Positions 1 through 7,488 of a DNA stretch of 64,000 bases are shown here, one piece after another (position 1 is the first letter of the stretch; the number at the start of each line of letters is the position of its first letter). Made by a program: the position numbers and the translations under genes. Source of the stretch: Fervidibacter sinensis. Its GTDB lineage: Bacteria > Armatimonadota > Fervidibacteria > Fervidibacterales > Fervidibacteraceae. The notes under the pieces were generated by a model. It saw nothing but the letters and a program-made list of their open reading frames with translations. It searched no databases and was not told the DNA's origin. The stretch lies in assembly GCA_032161045.1 (NCBI GenBank), contig JAVHTH010000008.1; one strand, written 5' to 3'.

Positions 1-299
1 TTGCACGAAAAACGCGCAACGCTTAATGCAGAACTCACAACGAAAATTCGGCTCACTTGGAAGTTCGCCCTCCCAATCGGCTCACGGTTAAGTTCGTAGT
101 TAGCCACGAAGCGTCAGCGAAGTGGCGTCAAAACCAGTTCGGGTCGTCATCTTAACACCGCACTTAGCACTCCGCACATCGCACTCATCATTGACGGCAC
201 TTCGCTATCGCTCCGTGCCTTACTACGAACCAGAAGTTCGTCTGGAGGGTTGTGCTCCCGCACGACCGAAAATTCGGCTCACTTGGAAGTTCGCCCTCC
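1..299. repeat. 299-bp direct repeat, copy 1
   Basis: Bases 1-299 are identical, base for base, to 1168-1466; the match may extend left beyond the window. The repeat holds a MITE-like palindrome (92-230) and several copies of the 29-base unit of the GGAGGGCGAA family. It lies downstream of the sigma-factor gene, and the second copy lies upstream of it. Perfect identity points to a recent duplication or to gene conversion. There is no convincing gene in it: the short open frames here are the same in both copies and have no homology I recognise. Confidence 0.95.
92..230. mobile_element. MITE-like palindromic element, copy 1
   Basis: The ends form a 39-bp imperfect inverted repeat: the left end starts GTTCGTAGTTAGCCACGAAG and the right end, reversed and complemented, starts GTTCGTAGTAAGGCACGGAG, with about 6 mismatches over 39 bases. 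The centre (about 60 bp) includes a degenerate 7-base-period array. It has no coding capacity, so mobility would need a transposase in trans. A target-site duplication is not obvious. Related copies are at 1259-1397 and 17557-17717, and one arm is at 25745-25786. Confidence 0.6.
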
Positions 300-322
300 A
301 GAAGTTTGCCATCCGATTTGGC

Positions 323-856
323 TCACTCCAAAATTTTCCTTAACCGCTCCAAGGCTTGTTGGATTCGTTTATGGACGGCAGGTTGGCTTACGCCTAACTC
401 CTTGGCGATTTCCCGCTCGGTCGCCCCATCCCAGAATTTCCGCTGAATTAAGTATCGCTCTTCTTCGGAAAGGTTTGAGAGGGCTTGTCTGACGACCATA
501 GCGAGCCAATTGACCTCCTGTTCACCTTCACCTTCTTCAATAATTTCGGTCTCAACCCAATCCCATAAGTCCCAACCGTTTTCACTGCCGTCATCTTCAT
601 CGTTGTTTCGCTGTGAAGGCGCTTGAACCCAACGAGTTCCGTAGTTCCATTCATCGCGGTAGCGCTTCATGAGAGCGGCAACGACGAACCGTCGGAGTTT
701 CTCTTCCGAACGGATTCCGCTGTTTAGCCCTTCCCACAGGGCAGCCCAAGCGACGGCAAGGAGTTCCTCTCGCCAGTCATCAGGCTGCCAATGAGGTGGG
801 CAGCGCCACCTGCGTGCTTTTTCCAAAGATTGTTTGAGGATGTCAAGTTTTTGCAT
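323..856 (-). CDS. RNA polymerase sigma factor, sigma-70 family (ECF-like)
   Basis: A protein of about 177 residues with the layout of a small sigma factor. The C-terminal ~55 residues carry a clear region-4 helix-turn-helix: LSEEERYLIQRKFWDG, then ATEREIAKELGVSQPAVHKR and a basic ALERLRKIL tail. The N-terminal part (WREELLAVAWAALWEG and following) fits a degenerate region 2, and an acidic linker (NNDEDDGSE) joins the two. ATG at 856 is used; TTG at 865 would add three residues, and neither has a clear Shine-Dalgarno. The stop codon lies in a repeat arm (gTGAgcc). No anti-sigma gene is visible next to it. The 299-bp repeats flank the gene, so it may have been carried or rearranged with them. 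The promoter it recognises cannot be told. Confidence 0.8.
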   Translation of the reverse strand: MQKLDILKQSLEKARRWRCPPHWQPDDWREELLAVAWAALWEGLNSGIRSEEKLRRFVVAALMKRYRDEWNYGTRWVQAPSQRNNDEDDGSENGWDLWDWVETEIIEEGEGEQEVNWLAMVVRQALSNLSEEERYLIQRKFWDGATEREIAKELGVSQPAVHKRIQQALERLRKILE

Positions 857-913
857 GGCAGTCAAAATTTATGGGTTTAAGGACAGCAGTCCGCTGAACG
901 GCAAAAATTTGCC

Positions 914-967
914 GGCAGGGTATAAAACCTTGCCTTATAAAGTCGGGCAGACTTCGTTTGCCCCTAC
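914..967. repeat. twin-hairpin intergenic element
   Basis: Two hairpins in a row: GGCAGGGT/ACCTTGCC with an ATAAA loop, then GGGCAGA/TTTGCCC, ending in CCCCTAC. It belongs to the same family as 5266-5319, 40277-40332 and 51275-51332, but its left end is diverged. Confidence 0.55.
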
Positions 968-998
968 AAATCAAACGAAGTCCGATGAGCGAAACATT

Positions 999-1132
999 GG
1001 AGGGCGAGGTTCCTGCCGAGCCGAAAAATGAGTGCGGAGTGCTGAGTTCTTCAGCAGGTCGGCAGATGGGCAAATGGGCAGATGGGCAATTCGGCAAATA
1101 GGCAATTCGGCAAATCGGCAGATGGGCAGGTC
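999..1132. repeat. repeat cluster: GGAGGGCGA arm, heptad array and octad array
   Basis: Bases 999-1027 are one arm of the GGAGGGCGA...GAGCCGAA family. Bases 1030-1050 are three 7-base words (GAGTGCG, GAGTGCT, GAGTTCT). Bases 1053-1132 are ten units of 8 bases with consensus GGCARATK (for example GGCAGATG, GGCAAATG, GGCAATTC). The rest of 866-1532 holds a twin hairpin (914-967), further octads (1143-1174), the second 299-bp repeat and tandem 29-base units; I see no gene in it. Confidence 0.85.
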
Positions 1133-1167
1133 GGGATTTGAACATGCACGCTTGCACGCCTTCACGC

Positions 1168-1466
1168 TTGCACGAAAAACGCGCAACGCTTAATGCAGAA
1201 CTCACAACGAAAATTCGGCTCACTTGGAAGTTCGCCCTCCCAATCGGCTCACGGTTAAGTTCGTAGTTAGCCACGAAGCGTCAGCGAAGTGGCGTCAAAA
1301 CCAGTTCGGGTCGTCATCTTAACACCGCACTTAGCACTCCGCACATCGCACTCATCATTGACGGCACTTCGCTATCGCTCCGTGCCTTACTACGAACCAG
1401 AAGTTCGTCTGGAGGGTTGTGCTCCCGCACGACCGAAAATTCGGCTCACTTGGAAGTTCGCCCTCC
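1168..1466. repeat. 299-bp direct repeat, copy 2
   Basis: Exact second copy of bases 1-299. After base 1466 it runs into further tandem 29-base units that continue to the end of the glycosyltransferase gene at 1533. Confidence 0.95.
1259..1397. mobile_element. MITE-like palindromic element, copy 2
   Basis: Identical to 92-230, being part of the duplicated 299-bp block. It has the same 39-bp imperfect inverted ends. Confidence 0.6.
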
Positions 1467-1557
1467 CAATCGGCTCACCAAGAGGTTCGCCCTTCTTATC
1501 GGCTCATCGGGAGATTCGCCCTCCCAATCGGCTTACTTAGAAATTCGCCCTCCAGAA
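1442..1557. repeat. four tandem 29-base units of the GGAGGGCGAA family
   Basis: Units begin CGGCTCAC/CGGCTCAT/CGGCTTAC at 1442, 1471, 1500 and 1529, exactly 29 bases apart, each with TTCGCCC in its second half. The last unit runs into the 3' end of the glycosyltransferase gene and supplies its final codons and stop (TAA at 1533-1535). Confidence 0.85.
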
Positions 1558-3905
1558 GAAAGCAACTCCTCTGCTCTCTCGTTCATTCCCAACTCAGTGT
1601 AAACTGCAGCCAGATGTTCACGGATGAGTTTGTTGTCTGGCAGAAGGCGATAGGCTTTTTCAAGTCGTTTCAGTGCCCTGAGCAACCTGAAACGGTCTTG
1701 TCCTCTCCCTGCCTTCGTCCTTCCTTGTAAGAAGTCAACCCAGCCCGCTGTGTCCAGAACATGAGCGCGAATTTCAGGTTTTGGGGGACATGTCGCCAAT
1801 GCTTGCTCAGCCCACCGTTCTGCAGACGCCAAAATCGTCCCTAAAAATGGTGGCGGTTCAGGCAACCTGCTCAGTTGGTCGTAAAGTTGCAAATATGACC
1901 ATGCCAAGTTATTCGCTGCAGCGAAATTACCGGGCAATTCCCCTAATATCGCTTGGAAGGCTTGAATCGCGAGTGGGTAGCGTTCGCGCTCAATCCAAAT
2001 CCCGCCCAAGTGGTAGAGAATTTTCGCCGTATCCAAACGAGATAGGTTTTTGTGCAAAGCAGCAAATAGAAGTCGTTCCGCTTGGTCATATTCCTTTCGC
2101 TTTTGGTGTTCCAGCGCTTTTCCGATTAACTCGTCAATGCTCATTGTTTCAATGGACTTGTCAAATCTCGGACGGTTGTTCATCGGCTTGCCGACAATCA
2201 AAAACGATGTCGGTAGCAGGTATCTCGGACCTCGCAAAACTGTCGGGTAGTAGCGGTCAAGGAAAGGCAGACCTGTCAAAACGGTTCGTCTTAACAAAGT
2301 ATCAGCATCGCCACCGACTTGCAAAAGTGCACCCGGGCTGAGCCATATATGGGTCACTTTTTCGGTCAACTTCAATCGCTGCCAATCTTCCTGATGGCAA
2401 GGTAGCCAAAGCACTGGTTTTTGGATGCGATACGCCAGCAAACGGGGTTCATCGGAGGCGAGCAAACTTTGCCCTTTATGTGCAGCCATCAAGCCTTCAG
2501 CGAGCGGGACCGCTTGCATTGACGGGTCCCAACGGATTGGCACAATTCGCTTCATAAACAACAAACCTACCAAGCCTTGAACTGCAATCAAAATTGCTCC
2601 CAAAGAGAATGCGGGAAAAACACGACCGAGAAACCAAACCCAATATGGTCGGTTGAGCAAAGGTCTTGTCAGCCATTGCCACCAACGAGTTTCAAGGATT
2701 CGTTCCGCAATTGTCATCACATTCGCTGCAGTCAGCAAGCACGCTGATGGCAAAAGGAAGAAAAGCGATTCCGCCAAAGGTCTTGCTAACACCAAAACGA
2801 AAATGCAAATTGCTCCCGTCCCCAGCGTGACTGCGGTTACAAGTCTCAAAAAGGTTCCACGCCACCTTCGCCACCAAACCAATGAGGTCAATGTTCCCAA
2901 GATAACGAACCAACCAAAAGATGCCCCGAAACGGTCAAGCCGACGGAAGTTCGCTATGCCTTTTCGGATGACGGCGCCGGCATTTTGGACTGTCAAGACA
3001 ATAGGTGACGGTCGCGATTCAAAAGTGTGCCGAAAAACGCTATCGCCGGGAAAAGTTCGGGTGTCAAGCAACATTGCGTATGACTTTAAAGGTGTCAACG
3101 GGATGCCCGTGAGCCTGTAATTGCGCCAAGCATAAGGCAACAAGATAACCAGCAAAGCGATGAGAAACCAAATTCGTTCCCGCCGTGAAATCCACCTTCG
3201 GCTCAATAGAGCGAGTGGTGCTGCCAAAAGCGCCAAACCGTTCGCAAGCCCTGTCAAGCCCAAAAGCGCCCCAGAGAGAACCGCAAATTTTTTGTCCCAA
3301 ACGGCTTTTCTGGTCAGAAAGGCAACCCAAAGTGTGAACAGAAAGACTGCTAAAGCGGTTGCTTGTCCCATTCCGCCTACTGCTAAAGTCAACGGTGCTG
3401 CAAGAAACAATGCGGAAGCAATCAATGCTGCCCATCGGTTCACCAACCTTGTTGTTAGGAAGAAAAGCAACCCTGTTGTGGTGCCGATGAGTAAACCTGC
3501 CAACAAGACAGCGATTCTTTCGTCGGGCTGTCCTCGTAGCGCGAACGCTGCTCCCCAAAGGATTGAAGGCAGCGGTGGGTGGTAAAGGTCAGGTTGAAGT
3601 TCGGGAGCAAAGTTCGGAGTCAATCCAAGTGGTCTCAGGACAAAAGTTTTCAAACCTTTGCCGGCGGCGACATTTGCTGCAACTTGAAGGAAGTCAACTG
3701 TTTCAGGGTCAAGGATTGTGCCGATTTGCCTTCGGAACATCCACCATGCGCTTACAGGACCAGCAGCGACCAAACCGAGCCCGAGCAAAACCCAGAGCCA
3801 AGTTGCAGTGTGCTCTTCAAGCCACCTCCACGCTGTGATGAGTTTTTCTGGGATACTTCGCACCCAATCGCGAGTTGCTGCCCCTATGCCTTTCAATCGG
3901 TTCAT
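1533..3905 (-). CDS. GT-C type membrane glycosyltransferase with C-terminal TPR domain
   Basis: A 790-residue protein. Roughly residues 1-470 are hydrophobic with about ten membrane helices, and the first external loop (TVDFLQVAANVAAGKG, then LYHPPLPSILWG) matches the PMT/ArnT-like GT-C layout, in which lipid-linked sugars are moved to an acceptor outside the membrane. Residues ~470-580 form an extracytoplasmic domain. Residues ~590-790 are TPR-like helical repeats (EYDQAERLLFAALHKN, YPLAIQAFQAILGELPGN, YRLLPDNKLIREHLAAVY). An unusual stretch, GRTKAGRGQDRF, interrupts a TPR and is encoded by a 7-base-period stretch (1696-1724). ATG at 3905 is preceded by AAAGGTGG. It is the last gene of the minus-strand polysaccharide/exosortase block. 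The donor and acceptor are unknown. Confidence 0.75.
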   Translation of the reverse strand: MNRLKGIGAATRDWVRSIPEKLITAWRWLEEHTATWLWVLLGLGLVAAGPVSAWWMFRRQIGTILDPETVDFLQVAANVAAGKGLKTFVLRPLGLTPNFAPELQPDLYHPPLPSILWGAAFALRGQPDERIAVLLAGLLIGTTTGLLFFLTTRLVNRWAALIASALFLAAPLTLAVGGMGQATALAVFLFTLWVAFLTRKAVWDKKFAVLSGALLGLTGLANGLALLAAPLALLSRRWISRRERIWFLIALLVILLPYAWRNYRLTGIPLTPLKSYAMLLDTRTFPGDSVFRHTFESRPSPIVLTVQNAGAVIRKGIANFRRLDRFGASFGWFVILGTLTSLVWWRRWRGTFLRLVTAVTLGTGAICIFVLVLARPLAESLFFLLPSACLLTAANVMTIAERILETRWWQWLTRPLLNRPYWVWFLGRVFPAFSLGAILIAVQGLVGLLFMKRIVPIRWDPSMQAVPLAEGLMAAHKGQSLLASDEPRLLAYRIQKPVLWLPCHQEDWQRLKLTEKVTHIWLSPGALLQVGGDADTLLRRTVLTGLPFLDRYYPTVLRGPRYLLPTSFLIVGKPMNNRPRFDKSIETMSIDELIGKALEHQKRKEYDQAERLLFAALHKNLSRLDTAKILYHLGGIWIERERYPLAIQAFQAILGELPGNFAAANNLAWSYLQLYDQLSRLPEPPPFLGTILASAERWAEQALATCPPKPEIRAHVLDTAGWVDFLQGRTKAGRGQDRFRLLRALKRLEKAYRLLPDNKLIREHLAAVYTELGMNERAEELLSSGGRISK

Positions 3906-3922
3906 CTTCTCAAGCCACCTTT

Positions 3923-3953
3923 GCGTTGAGCGTTGCGCGTTGAGTGTTGTGCG
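3923..3953. repeat. degenerate heptad array, word GCGTTGA
   Basis: Four consecutive 7-base words, GCGTTGA, GCGTTGC, GCGTTGA and GTGTTGT, then GCG. It lies just upstream of the start of the GT-C gene. Confidence 0.7.
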
Positions 3954-3973
3954 TTTATTCCAAGTTTTTCATC

Positions 3974-4026
3974 GGAGGGCGAACCTCCTGGTGAGCCGAA
4001 AAAACGGTTGTGCAGGAGCCCACCCC
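3974..4026. repeat. palindromic element, GGAGGGCGAA family (inverted pair)
   Basis: A left arm GGAGGGCGAACCTCC followed by GGTGAGCCGAA, then an A-rich centre and a right arm containing GCAGGAGCCCACCCC. The arms pair imperfectly. It lies between the PEP-CTERM gene and the GT-C gene. Confidence 0.75.
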
Positions 4027-4033
4027 TAAGTTT

Positions 4034-5029
4034 TTACCGCCTGCTCCTTCGCCTCAAGAACAACCACCCTGCAGCAAGAAGAATTGCGATCGTCGGCTCA
4101 GGTGTCGGGTAAACTGCGAGCCAACGGACACCAGACAGGTTGCTTGGACCAAACGCAGTCCAAGAACCCGTCTTTAGGTCAAGTGCCAAGATTTGACCGA
4201 TACTACCAGTATGACTTGCGAAAAGTTTTTGGACACCGGGATCGTAATCTAAGCCGATAAGAGTTCCTGTTCCTGATGGTGCAGTGTAGGTTGCCAGTAG
4301 AGTGCCGGCTTGGCTAAATTTTCGGATGGAAGGAATTGGTGATGTATTGACTGTGATGTAAAGGTTGCCATCTTGGTCTAACACAAGGGCGCGCGGGTCA
4401 GGATGAGTGGATTCAGACCCTAAGAGAATGTCCGTGATTGGAGATCCTACACCTGTCCATTTCCGCACATACACATTGCCACCCGAAATGTATAGCCCAT
4501 ACAAGTTGCCTCGGCTATCAAACGCAACATCGCGAAAAGAAATCCCGCTCGAGAGGATAGGGCTTATAGGAACGCCTGTCTCTGCATTAAAGCGTTGGAT
4601 TCCACTCGCCCTTGCAACATAGATAACCCCATTGCACACCGCCAAGCCACGAAAATCTGTTGTGGTGATACCACTGTCAATTTCTAACACTTTTACGCCA
4701 GCGGCGTTGAATTTAATGATGCCTTTGTTAGATGTGCCTCTAAAGTTACTCACAGTCACATACAGGTTGCCAAATTCATCCAAAGCGATCCCTCCGCCAC
4801 CTGACAAAGTCGTTGCCATCGTAAAACTGCTGGGCGAAACAGACAGTGTTTGAACTTGTGTTCCTGCCAACGAAACTGTATCTGCGAACACGCCGATGTT
4901 GCTGCCATCGTAGGCGATGAAGATTTGCCCGGGTTGGAACGGTGCTGCAAAGATAGGCAGGGAAGGCAGCACCCACGCCCCGACGAGCAACGCCACGACA
5001 AAGATGAACCGCCTCCGTCCACCGTGCAT
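4034..5029 (-). CDS. PEP-CTERM sorted beta-propeller protein
   Basis: A secreted protein of about 331 residues. The N-terminus is a signal peptide (basic RRRF followed by FVVALLVGAWVLPSLPIFA). The C-terminus is a PEP-CTERM sorting signal: the motif TPEP, a hydrophobic helix (IAILLAAGWLFL) and a basic tail RRRSRR. Between them are repeated strands of the type LDEFGNLYVTV, FDSRGNLYGLY and LDQDGNLYITV, typical of an NHL/SMP-30-like propeller. The start is ATG at 5029, preceded by GAGAGGTG; the GTG at 5041 is in frame but less well placed. The exosortase gene lies immediately upstream on the same strand, so this is its likely substrate, to be cut at PEP and anchored or released at the cell surface. 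The cargo function is unknown. Confidence 0.88.
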   Translation of the reverse strand: MHGGRRRFIFVVALLVGAWVLPSLPIFAAPFQPGQIFIAYDGSNIGVFADTVSLAGTQVQTLSVSPSSFTMATTLSGGGGIALDEFGNLYVTVSNFRGTSNKGIIKFNAAGVKVLEIDSGITTTDFRGLAVCNGVIYVARASGIQRFNAETGVPISPILSSGISFRDVAFDSRGNLYGLYISGGNVYVRKWTGVGSPITDILLGSESTHPDPRALVLDQDGNLYITVNTSPIPSIRKFSQAGTLLATYTAPSGTGTLIGLDYDPGVQKLFASHTGSIGQILALDLKTGSWTAFGPSNLSGVRWLAVYPTPEPTIAILLAAGWLFLRRRSRR

Positions 5030-5158
5030 TTCTTTGTTCACCTCTCTCCCACTTCTTTCTTACGCACCTTAATTTTGGCGCAGCAACCATCGGGGAGTGA
5101 ACTCTGTCCTGTCAGTTTCAAAACCCTCCAATTTTTCGGTTTTGTAGAAATCCTGCAT

Positions 5159-5393
5159 GGTAGCGTCGTCCCTTGCGGACGACGGTCGTTAAAACCGGAT
5201 CAAGAAGTTTGGTAATGGACGCCTGATTTGGCTCTTGATAGGTAAGCGAGTTGTAAGTGATGCTGGTAGGGGCGCATAAAGTGCGCCCGAAAAAGCGGGC
5301 GGACTTTGTCTGCCCCTACTTTTGCGTCATTTACAACATTTGAACTGATTGTAGTCGTTTAAACTGCCATCGGAGAGAAGCCCCAACGCTACA
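5159..5393. repeat. GTAGCGTCG palindrome apparently interrupted by a twin hairpin
   Basis: Bases 5159-5200 (GTCGTCC/GGACGAC stem, then GTTAAAAC) and 5352-5393 (AAACTGCC ... CCCAACGCTAC) match the two halves of the element at 17738-17796. Between them lies about 150 bp that contains the twin hairpin 5266-5319. The rest of 5042-5448 has no gene I can support. Confidence 0.45.
5266..5319. repeat. twin-hairpin intergenic element
   Basis: Starts GTAGGGGC and ends GCCCCTAC. The first hairpin is GGGCGCA/TGCGCCC (loop TAAAG), and the second is GGGCGGAC/GTCTGCCC. It is the type member of the twin-hairpin family. Confidence 0.85.
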
Positions 5394-5448
5394 AAGTTTA
5401 AAACTTCTCAAACTTTTCGGTTGTGTAGGAGCACAACCTTCCGATTTT

Positions 5449-6975
5449 TCACTGTGAACTCAACCATTTGTCCATTTCCGCTGCTATTGATTTGGCGAAA
5501 TTGATGGCCTCTTTTCGGTCAACACCTGCAACTCCAATTGCCAACCAAGGTTTACTCACACCCCAAATCAGTTGCTCTTTCATCCTATGCCATCTCGCTG
5601 TGACTGGCGAAGTCACCGCTCTTTTCGGATGTAAGTAAGTCACCGCCACAAACTGTTGCTCGTCGCCCTTGACAAATTTCACAAGTTGGATTGGCACTAT
5701 CCTTGTTGGGAGCGAAACGCTAACTGTCTCCGATGAAGCCAGTTCGTAACCTTGCCCGAGCCACAAGTTGAGCAACCTTTTCGGTCTGTGTCGGTTTTCT
5801 ATAGGTATGTGTAGGAAAACTTGCAGTGGCGATTTGTTCTTTGTCTCATAGCGAGCCTGCAAAAACCAATAACCGTCATCAAGCCCTTCAACATTTTCCC
5901 AAGTTCTTATCCACTCACCGACTTGATTTGGCACATTTGGCGGTTTGAATTCCGAAGCAGCCCGACCCATCTGCCAGCCCGTCCAGAGCGTCAACCCAGC
6001 GACGACCCAAAGCAACCCTGTAAGTTGCCACACCCTCGTCCGTGCCGGGAGCGGTGATGAAGAAACCTCTGACAAAGAACAAACCACATTGCTTGTCCCT
6101 CCGCTTTGCCACTTGATTGCGTAACGGAACAAAAGCCAAACGAGCAGCAAAAAGTATCCAAGCCCGAGAATTTCATGCCAAGGGGAATGGAGCAGCAAAT
6201 CAAATCCGTTAGCAGCGGTAACGACAACTGTGGTGACGCGGAAGATGTTTGCGATGATGGCGATCGGAAACAAAGCAGGGATCACCCAAAGCCATTGCCA
6301 CCAATTCTTGGGTCTCTGCCAGTAAAGGAGCAAAAGGAAAAGCCAAAAGGCTGCGGAAAAGGAGTGCCAACCTGAGCAGGCTTCGTTGACTTGAATGACA
6401 TGCCCCGGTATGTTCAAGGTTACCCCAACCCGCTCAACAGGGATGCCAAGTAAACCTGCTAAGAATGCAGTGAAGCGAGCGACAATTGTTTGCATCCTGA
6501 AGGCAATCGCACCGACTAAGTCAAGTGGTAGCGGGACAATGGCGATGAGCAAAAGCAGCGGGAACCACAAGTGCTTGATCCAATTTCGCCCCCAGAGCCA
6601 CCAAACTGCTCCTGTGACTATCAAAGCCAAAGAAACTCCAAGTGCGAACCTCATCACAAGCCTATGACCGGCAAGCGCCAACAAAGCACCGACCAACAAA
6701 AAAACCAAGCCCCAAGCGTCAGGTTGAACAGGTAAAACTTTAAGCCTTTCCTTTTCCCGCCAAATGAGCCAAGCCGAAAGCAATAAGGCGAAAACACCCA
6801 AACTTTCGTTTGTGGAACCGCTGAGTGGTAAGGTTGTCAAGTTGACAGAAAGCGGGTGAAAGGTCACAACCAGCGCGATGACTGCTGCAAATAATGGCAA
6901 TGCCCACATCCACATAGGCTGCAACTTTTCAATCCTTGTTGTCTCCAACCTGTCTTTACTCTGAACCGTTCTCAT
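5449..6975 (-). CDS. exosortase with C-terminal EpsI-like domain
   Basis: A polytopic membrane protein of 508 residues. Residues ~1-290 are the exosortase core, with about eight membrane helices and the three expected active-site residues: Cys200 in NEACSGWHS, Arg246 in ANIFRVT and His267 in SPWHEILG. In this family they form a sortase-like transpeptidase that recognises PEP-CTERM signals. Residues ~325-505 form an extracytoplasmic domain (PNQVGEWIRTWENVEG, then YLHPKRAVTSPV) that fits the EpsI/exosortase-associated family found fused to some exosortases. The start is ATG at 6975. The gene sits between glycosyltransferase genes and a PEP-CTERM gene, the usual setting for this system. The exact exosortase subtype was not assigned. 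Confidence 0.92.
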   Translation of the reverse strand: MRTVQSKDRLETTRIEKLQPMWMWALPLFAAVIALVVTFHPLSVNLTTLPLSGSTNESLGVFALLLSAWLIWREKERLKVLPVQPDAWGLVFLLVGALLALAGHRLVMRFALGVSLALIVTGAVWWLWGRNWIKHLWFPLLLLIAIVPLPLDLVGAIAFRMQTIVARFTAFLAGLLGIPVERVGVTLNIPGHVIQVNEACSGWHSFSAAFWLFLLLLYWQRPKNWWQWLWVIPALFPIAIIANIFRVTTVVVTAANGFDLLLHSPWHEILGLGYFLLLVWLLFRYAIKWQSGGTSNVVCSLSEVSSSPLPARTRVWQLTGLLWVVAGLTLWTGWQMGRAASEFKPPNVPNQVGEWIRTWENVEGLDDGYWFLQARYETKNKSPLQVFLHIPIENRHRPKRLLNLWLGQGYELASSETVSVSLPTRIVPIQLVKFVKGDEQQFVAVTYLHPKRAVTSPVTARWHRMKEQLIWGVSKPWLAIGVAGVDRKEAINFAKSIAAEMDKWLSSQ

Positions 6976-7059
6976 GTTGTCTCAGCACCTAAGAGAAATT
7001 TTGGTGGCTTTTTAGATTGCGCGGAGACATACAGGATTTGTTCTGGATGGTGAACACAT

Positions 7060-7122
7060 GGAGGGCGAACCTCCCGGTGAGCCGAATCTTCTTTTCTGAT
7101 TCGGCAGGAGCCTCACCCTCCC
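7060..7122. repeat. palindromic element, GGAGGGCGAA family (inverted pair)
   Basis: The best-preserved inverted pair. The left arm is GGAGGGCGAACCTCC plus GGTGAGCCGAAT; the right arm is ATTCGGCAGGAG plus CCTCACCCTCC. The arms pair over most of their length, and the left arm has its own inner stem GGAGG/CCTCC. Confidence 0.85.
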
Positions 7123-7147
7123 AGTGAGACAAGGAAATTTTCCATCT

Positions 7148-7205
7148 GTAGGGCGAACCTCCCAGTGAACCGAAATTTCTTCGTCATGCGGAAGCGCAAC
7201 CCTCC
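7148..7205. repeat. palindromic element, GGAGGGCGAA family (inverted pair)
   Basis: A second copy 26 bp after the first: TAGGGCGAACCTCCCAGTGA, then ACCGAAATTTCTTCG and a right arm GCGGAAGCGCAACCCTCC. Confidence 0.75.
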
Positions 7206-7223
7206 AACCGGCACAAATCCGAT

Positions 7224-7442
7224 TCACCCCACAATTCCCAAAAGTTGCTTGACTCGTTTTTGTAATTCTGAGAGTTCAATAACGGGTAGGTTTTCGGTGC
7301 CGACGAGGCTTTTTAGGCTCACCAACTTCACCGAACCGTCCTCCGACAAGTAGCATCGCCAATAAGTTCCTTCCACCCGCAGGACAAATTCACTTGGCAA
7401 TTCTGCCCTGCACATCCTCAAAACCCAGCATAAACTGTGCAT
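7224..7442 (-). CDS. small hypothetical protein
   Basis: A 72-residue protein I do not recognise. It begins MHSLCWVLRMCRAELP and ends in a predicted amphipathic helix (ELSELQKRVKQLLGIVG). The middle (EGTYWRCYLSEDGSVKLVS) looks like a short beta hairpin, as in a small regulatory or binding domain. ATG at 7442 is preceded at good spacing by AGGAGGTGG, one of the best ribosome-binding sites in the window, so it is probably translated. It lies between the GT4 gene (46 bp upstream) and the exosortase. Confidence 0.6.
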   Translation of the reverse strand: MHSLCWVLRMCRAELPSEFVLRVEGTYWRCYLSEDGSVKLVSLKSLVGTENLPVIELSELQKRVKQLLGIVG

Positions 7443-7488
7443 GATTGCCACCTCCTGATTGAGGGTTTGGTTTGCACCCTGCCGCTTT

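Noticed and set aside
1130..1145. Sequence GGGATTTGAAC resembling the complement of a tRNA T-arm (GTTCAAATCCC)
   Set aside because: Neither side forms the T stem or the rest of a cloverleaf on either strand; it sits in repeat DNA.
843..1274. Open frame of 143 codons on the minus strand
   Set aside because: It translates octad and heptad repeats and part of the 299-bp repeat; the product is repetitive and unlike a protein.
1442..1557. CRISPR-like array of 29-base repeats
   Set aside because: The units follow each other without spacers, are degenerate, and no cas gene is in the window.
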